Below, in pieces: positions 5,927 through 9,201 of a stretch of 9,201 nucleotides of DNA. The translations under genes and the position numbers were made by a program. The notes below the pieces were generated by a model. That model saw only the letters and a list, made by a program, of their open reading frames with translations, did not search any database and was not told the DNA's origin. Within the stretch, counting starts at the first letter, position 1. The number at the start of each line of letters is the position of its first letter. Origin of the DNA: Sedimentibacter sp. (lineage in GTDB: Bacteria; Bacillota; Clostridia; Tissierellales; Sedimentibacteraceae). Where the stretch lies: the NCBI GenBank assembly GCA_029256005.1, contig JAQSYS010000049.1, forward strand, positions 1 to 9,201. Direction: 5' to 3'.

Positions 5927-5939
5927 GTTATGCTATAAT
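5911..5939 (+). promoter_or_regulatory. Sigma-A promoter for tlyA-argR-recN
   Basis: TTGATA (5911-5916, one mismatch from consensus), a 17-bp spacer and TATAAT (5934-5939) preceded by TGC give an extended -10 promoter. Predicted start is near 5946, with a leader of about 62 nt before tlyA. No terminator is visible between xseB and this promoter. Confidence 0.75.
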
Positions 5940-5946
5940 TTTATTG

Positions 5947-5982
5947 AATTATTCCTAAGTTTTTTTTTTGAACAGAATAATT
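5947..5982 (+). other. T10 tract in the tlyA leader flanked by an 8-bp inverted repeat
   Basis: Ten consecutive T (5960-5969) lie in the predicted untranslated leader. AATTATTC (5947-5954) and GAATAATT (5975-5982) flank it as perfect complements, giving a stem-loop with the U-run in the 20-nt loop. No hairpin immediately precedes the T-run, so it is not a standard terminator. Confidence 0.55.
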
Positions 5983-5994
5983 ATGTAAAGTTGT

Positions 5995-6001
5995 GGAAGG
6001 G
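5995..6001 (+). promoter_or_regulatory. Ribosome binding site deciding the tlyA start
   Basis: GGAAGGG ends 6 nt before ATG 6008. The upstream in-frame GTG at 5993 overlaps this sequence and has no ribosome binding site of its own. Confidence 0.75.
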
Positions 6002-6007
6002 TATTTA

Positions 6008-6808
6008 ATGGAAGATTACAGACTTGATGTATATCTTAAAACAAAAAACTTAACAGAAAGTCGTGAAACTGCAAAGCAATTAATCTTGAACGGTTGCGTA
6101 TATGTAAATGAAATCTTAATTACAAAACCTTCACTAAAAGTCAGTGATGATGACAAAATAAACGTTATACAAAACATTGCATATGTAGGAAGAGGGGCAT
6201 CAAAAATTGAAAAAGCCATCAAATATTTCAATATTGATACTGTGGATAAGACAGCAGTCGATATTGGTGCATCTACCGGTGGGTTCACCGACTATCTATT
6301 AAAAAACAATGCAAAAAAAGTATATGCAATAGATGTTGGACATAATCAACTTCACGAATCATTAAAAACGGATAAACGTGTAATAAACTTAGAAGGAACA
6401 AATTTTAGATACATTGATGTATCAATTTTTTCTGAAAACATTGATATAATTACTGTCGATGTATCCTTCATTTCTTTAAAATTAATTTTACCTAGAGTTT
6501 TTGAGATTAGTCATAAAGACACCGATATTATAGTTTTGATTAAGCCTCAGTTTGAAGCCGGCAGACATAATATTGGGAAAAACGGTATCATTAAAGACAA
6601 AAAAATACATCTTGAGGTTTTAAATAATATAGTAACATATTGCAATGAAAATGGATTGTTTTTTAAGGATGTAACTTATTCTCCAATAAAGGGCGGAGAA
6701 GGCAATATTGAATATTTAGGGTACATTAAAAAGGGTTTAAATAATAATTCATTAAATTACGAACACAAATTCAAGGACCTAATATTGAAGGCTTTTGAAT
6801 TAAAATAA
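6008..6808 (+). CDS. tlyA: TlyA-family rRNA 2'-O-methyltransferase (YqxC-like)
   Basis: This is a 266-residue protein from ATG 6008. An N-terminal S4 RNA-binding domain (about 4-60; RLDVYLKTKNLTESRETAKQLI, GCVYVN) is followed by YVGRGASKIEKA, the SAM-binding loop DIGASTGGFTDYLL (85-98), AIDVGHNQL and VDVSFISL, LIKPQFEAGR and PIKGGEGNIEYL. The tetrad reported for M. tuberculosis TlyA (K69, D154, K182, E238) aligns with K66, D151, K179 and E235 here, each offset by exactly three, so methyltransferase activity is likely. TlyA enzymes methylate 2'-hydroxyls of rRNA (C1920 of 23S, and C1409 of 16S in some species), which affects sensitivity to capreomycin-type drugs. Family members are often misannotated as hemolysins. 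The gene heads an operon with argR (20-nt gap). Confidence 0.94.
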   Translation: MEDYRLDVYLKTKNLTESRETAKQLILNGCVYVNEILITKPSLKVSDDDKINVIQNIAYVGRGASKIEKAIKYFNIDTVDKTAVDIGASTGGFTDYLLKNNAKKVYAIDVGHNQLHESLKTDKRVINLEGTNFRYIDVSIFSENIDIITVDVSFISLKLILPRVFEISHKDTDIIVLIKPQFEAGRHNIGKNGIIKDKKIHLEVLNNIVTYCNENGLFFKDVTYSPIKGGEGNIEYLGYIKKGLNNNSLNYEHKFKDLILKAFELK

Positions 6809-6828
6809 TAGAATTTAAGAGGTGACTA

Positions 6829-7281
6829 ATGAAAAAGTATACGAGACAAACAAAAATTCTTGAGCTTATTTCAAAAAGAGAAATCGAAACTCAGGAAGAA
6901 CTTGCTGAAGGCTTGAAAGCTATGGGCATTGATGTTACACAAGCTACTATTTCAAGAGACATTAAGGAATTAAGACTTGTTAAGGTAATGTCTAAAAACG
7001 GAAAATACAAATATGCAACAATTGGACAAAGTCAGGAAGGTATTACAGACAGATTATACAAAATCTTTGAAAACTCAGTAGTTTCAATTGACAATGCAAT
7101 GAATATTATTGTATTAAAAACAATACCTGGTGCGGCTCAAATCTGTGCTTCTGCAATTGATTACATGGGTGTAGATGAAATTGTTGGAACTTTAGCTGGT
7201 GATGATACTGTATTTGTAGCTATCAGATCTTTGGAAAGTGTTGAACTAGTATTGGAAGAATTCAAGAAAAATATTAGATAA
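6829..7281 (+). CDS. argR: Arginine repressor ArgR
   Basis: This 150-residue protein is of typical length. The N-terminal winged helix-turn-helix includes TRQTKILELISKREIETQEEL and recognition segment VTQATISRDIKELRLVKV (36-53). The C-terminal oligomerisation and arginine-binding domain has IPGAAQICASAID (about 99-111) and the hallmark GTLAGDDTVFVAIRS (about 120-134), whose Asp pair contacts arginine. In the family, arginine-loaded hexamers repress biosynthesis genes and in some species activate catabolism. AGAGGTG lies just upstream of the ATG. In many relatives nadK sits between tlyA and argR; here the gap is only 20 nt. The adjacent argR-recN pair is widely conserved in Firmicutes. Confidence 0.96.
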   Translation: MKKYTRQTKILELISKREIETQEELAEGLKAMGIDVTQATISRDIKELRLVKVMSKNGKYKYATIGQSQEGITDRLYKIFENSVVSIDNAMNIIVLKTIPGAAQICASAIDYMGVDEIVGTLAGDDTVFVAIRSLESVELVLEEFKKNIR

Positions 7282-7291
7282 TGGTGATTTT

Positions 7292-8956
7292 ATGCTGCTT
7301 AACTTAAGTATAAGCAATTTTGCTGTATTTGAAAATGAATCTATTAAATTTGAAAAAGGGTTTAACGTATTTACCGGTGAAACAGGTTCCGGAAAATCAG
7401 TCCTTATTGATGCGCTTTCTATGATTTTAGGGGAAAGATCTTCAAAAGACTTAATTAGAAAAGGAAAAAACAGTGCATTAATTGAAGCAGTTTTTGATAT
7501 TTCGAGTTATGAAGAAGTTCAGAGTTGTTTAAAAAAAATTAATATAGAAATAGATTCAGAGGATTATCTCATCGTTTCCAGAGAAATATTGGAAAATGGT
7601 AAAAGTATAAGCAAAATTAACGGAAGAACAATACCTTTAAGCTCATTGAAGGAAGCAGGCAGCCTTTTAATCGATATTTACGGTCAGTTCGGTCATGAAA
7701 GTTTGTTTAAAAAAGAGAATCATATTTTATTATTGGACAGTCTCATTCAAAGAGAATTGACACCTTTAATGAATGAGTATTCGAAAAATTATTCTGATTA
7801 TTTGAGGATTATAAATGAAACAGATATTCTGAATAATAAGCTAATCAACAAAGATTATAAAATGGAACAACTTCAATTTGAAATAGACGAAATTGATGAT
7901 GCTGATTTGAAAGAATCTGAGGAAGAAGAACTGCTCAAAGAAATTAAAAAGCTTTCGAATATGAAAGAATTGCAAGGCTCTTTATATGAAGCTGCCAACA
8001 TAATAAATTCAAATAATGGTCTTAATAACGTTTACAGTATTTTAAATAAAGTAAAAGCATATGATGAAATATTAGAAAGTTTCCTTAAAAGGCTTGATAT
8101 ATTACTGGAAGAAATTCAATATATTAATTATGATTTGCGAGTATATCAAGAGAAACTTGATTTAGATGAAACTAAGCTTAACCATATTGAAAGCCGAATG
8201 TCTCTTATAAATAGATTGAAAAGGAAATTCGGTTTTACGGTTGAGAAAATTATTGAATACAGAAATGAGTCCGAAAAAGAATTAAATATATTAAAAGAGG
8301 CAGAATATAATTTAAGCTTGCTTTTAAAAGAAAAAACAATTTTATACAACAAATTAAAAGAATTATCCGAGAAAATATCTGAAATGAGAAAAAAAGCAGC
8401 TAATTTGCTTGAAAAAAACTTATTAATTGAATTAAATGACCTTAATATGAAAAATATCATGTTTAAGGTGAATTTTGAAAGAAAAAATAATTTTTCTTTT
8501 GATGGTATAGATGATATTGAATTTTTAATTTCAACGAATCTAGGGAGTGATTTAAATTCAGTTCAAAAAATCGTGTCAGGTGGAGAAGCTTCGCGAATCA
8601 TGCTTGCTTTCAAAAAAATCAGCTTTGATATAGAAAGTACTCAAACACTTGTGTTCGATGAAATTGATTCAGGAATTAGCGGAAAGACTGCTCAGATGGC
8701 AGGAATAAAAATGAGTTATATATCTGATAATCATCAAGTAATCTGCGTTACTCATTCGCCGCAAATTGCTTCAATAACTAATAATCATTTTTTAATTGAA
8801 AAAAATGTTATTGGAGATAATACATTCAGCACTGTTAAGAAACTTGATGTTGATAAGAAAGTTTATGAAATAGCCAGATTATTAAGCGGCATGAAAATAA
8901 CTGAAAAGTCGTTGAATAATGCTAAAGAATTAATTGATTCAAGCAAAATAGAATAG
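7292..8956 (+). CDS. recN: DNA repair protein RecN (SMC-like ATPase)
   Basis: This is a 554-residue protein, normal length. The head domain is split: N-terminal FNVFTGETGSGKSVLIDALS with Walker A at 29-36, and C-terminal signature VSGGEASRIMLAFK (428-441), Walker B LVFDEIDSGISG (453-464) and the switch VTHSPQIAS (486-494). Between them lies a long charged coiled coil (about 155-370) with leucine heptads and lysine/glutamate runs. RecN acts early at DNA double-strand breaks, bringing ends together before RecA-dependent repair; it sits in the cytoplasm on the nucleoid. The start ATG has GGTG 5 nt upstream and lies 10 nt after the argR stop, so it is co-transcribed. No LexA-type box was noticed directly in front of the gene, and there is no room for a separate promoter outside argR. 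Confidence 0.97.
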   Translation: MLLNLSISNFAVFENESIKFEKGFNVFTGETGSGKSVLIDALSMILGERSSKDLIRKGKNSALIEAVFDISSYEEVQSCLKKINIEIDSEDYLIVSREILENGKSISKINGRTIPLSSLKEAGSLLIDIYGQFGHESLFKKENHILLLDSLIQRELTPLMNEYSKNYSDYLRIINETDILNNKLINKDYKMEQLQFEIDEIDDADLKESEEEELLKEIKKLSNMKELQGSLYEAANIINSNNGLNNVYSILNKVKAYDEILESFLKRLDILLEEIQYINYDLRVYQEKLDLDETKLNHIESRMSLINRLKRKFGFTVEKIIEYRNESEKELNILKEAEYNLSLLLKEKTILYNKLKELSEKISEMRKKAANLLEKNLLIELNDLNMKNIMFKVNFERKNNFSFDGIDDIEFLISTNLGSDLNSVQKIVSGGEASRIMLAFKKISFDIESTQTLVFDEIDSGISGKTAQMAGIKMSYISDNHQVICVTHSPQIASITNNHFLIEKNVIGDNTFSTVKKLDVDKKVYEIARLLSGMKITEKSLNNAKELIDSSKIE

Positions 8957-9021
8957 AAAGGAAAGAGCCAAATAGCAAAATCTAATTTCATGAAAAAATC
9001 ATACATGAAATATATGAAATG

Positions 9022-9051
9022 CAAGCATTTATATAATTTATTCAAGCATTT
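9022..9051 (+). repeat. Direct repeat CAAGCATTT, 21-bp period, upstream of the spoIVB-like gene
   Basis: CAAGCATTT occurs at 9022-9030 and 9043-9051, start-to-start distance 21 bp (two helical turns), bracketing a TATAAT at 9032-9037. A degenerate third copy CAAGACATT lies at 9075-9083. Two same-face sites suggest a possible regulator-binding site; no family is recognised. Confidence 0.5.
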
Positions 9052-9082
9052 TACAAAAAAACCATTGTGAAATTCAAGACAT

Positions 9083-9091
9083 TGGTATAAT
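9083..9091 (+). promoter_or_regulatory. Possible extended -10 promoter element for the spoIVB-like gene
   Basis: TGGTATAAT is a good extended -10, about 50 nt before the ATG. The nearest -35-like sequence, TTGTGA (9065-9070), is only 15 bp away, so the sigma-A match is incomplete. B. subtilis spoIVB is read by forespore sigma factors F and G; I saw no convincing sigma-F or sigma-G promoter here. Confidence 0.35.
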
Positions 9092-9139
9092 ACAAGTTAC
9101 ATATGGAGAAATTAAAGATAAAACTTGAAGGAGATCATC

Positions 9140-9201
9140 ATGAAAGGATTCGCTAAAAGAGTTTTATTCTTTATTTTTTTTATTGCAATTTTATTGGCGG
9201 C
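9140..9201 (+). CDS. spoIVB: SpoIVB-like protein, N-terminus only (3' truncated by window)
   Basis: Only 20 full codons are visible: a basic MKGFAKR start followed by a very hydrophobic stretch (VLFFIFFIAILLA) typical of a signal anchor. The ribosome binding site AAGGAGA (9128-9134) is strong, 5 nt before the ATG. The sequence alone does not identify the family. The name rests on the widely conserved order argR-recN-spoIVB-spo0A in spore-formers; SpoIVB is a PDZ-containing serine protease secreted from the forespore that triggers pro-sigma-K processing. The protease and PDZ parts lie beyond the window, so another exported protein remains possible. Confidence 0.6.
   Translation, partial: MKGFAKRVLFFIFFIAILLA

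Noticed and set aside
8957..9021. Terminator after recN
   Set aside because: The ATTTCATG/CATGAAAT inverted repeat is AT-rich with an 11-nt loop and is not followed by a T-run, so I cannot call a terminator.
1..9201. tRNA, rRNA, CRISPR array, insertion sequence, prophage or defence genes
   Set aside because: No cloverleaf-like sequence, regular repeat-spacer array, transposase or terminal inverted repeat was seen; genes fill nearly all the window in conserved order on one strand.

Overview
The window is an AT-rich, compact, all-forward stretch of a spore-forming Firmicute. Four sporulation genes (spoIIIAE to spoIIIAH), an Asp23 gene, nusB, xseA-xseB, tlyA, argR, recN and a spoIVB-like start follow the conserved spoIIIA-to-spo0A gene order. 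The low GC, clostridial style of the proteins and absence of accBC point to class Clostridia, perhaps a Tissierella/Sedimentibacter-like lineage. The genus is a guess; the class is fairly secure.

Bases 1-2541 hold the end of the spoIIIA operon: the C-terminal part of SpoIIIAE, then complete SpoIIIAF, SpoIIIAG and SpoIIIAH. These mother-cell proteins build the channel ('feeding tube') to the engulfed forespore. Gene junctions are tight except before spoIIIAG (119 nt) and spoIIIAH (63 nt), both of which contain small RNA-hairpin sequences and are followed by a GGGGG ribosome binding site.

Bases 2536-5804 are a vegetative block. A putative extended -10 promoter at the very end of spoIIIAH serves an Asp23/YqhY-family gene. 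Then a 14-bp-arm palindrome contains a perfect-consensus sigma-A promoter (TTGACA, 17 bp, TATAAT) in front of nusB, a diverged TsaD/Kae1 paralog, xseA and xseB. The last four genes are spaced by 2 nt or overlap.

Bases 5805-8956 are a second vegetative unit. A 203-nt gap carries a strong promoter (TTGATA, 17 bp, TGCTATAAT) whose -35 lies inside a perfect dyad, and a leader with ten consecutive T. It drives tlyA, argR and recN. The genes usually found here in relatives (ispA, dxs, nadK) are absent, as are accB/accC upstream.

Bases 8957-9201 hold an intergenic region with a 9-bp direct repeat at 21-bp spacing and a possible promoter, followed by the first 20 codons of a membrane or secreted protein that is most likely SpoIVB.

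I did not find a new defence, mobile or biosynthetic system; this is core chromosome. The points most worth following are the TsaD/Kae1 paralog, the symmetric promoter-palindrome before nusB, and the dyad on the tlyA-argR-recN promoter.
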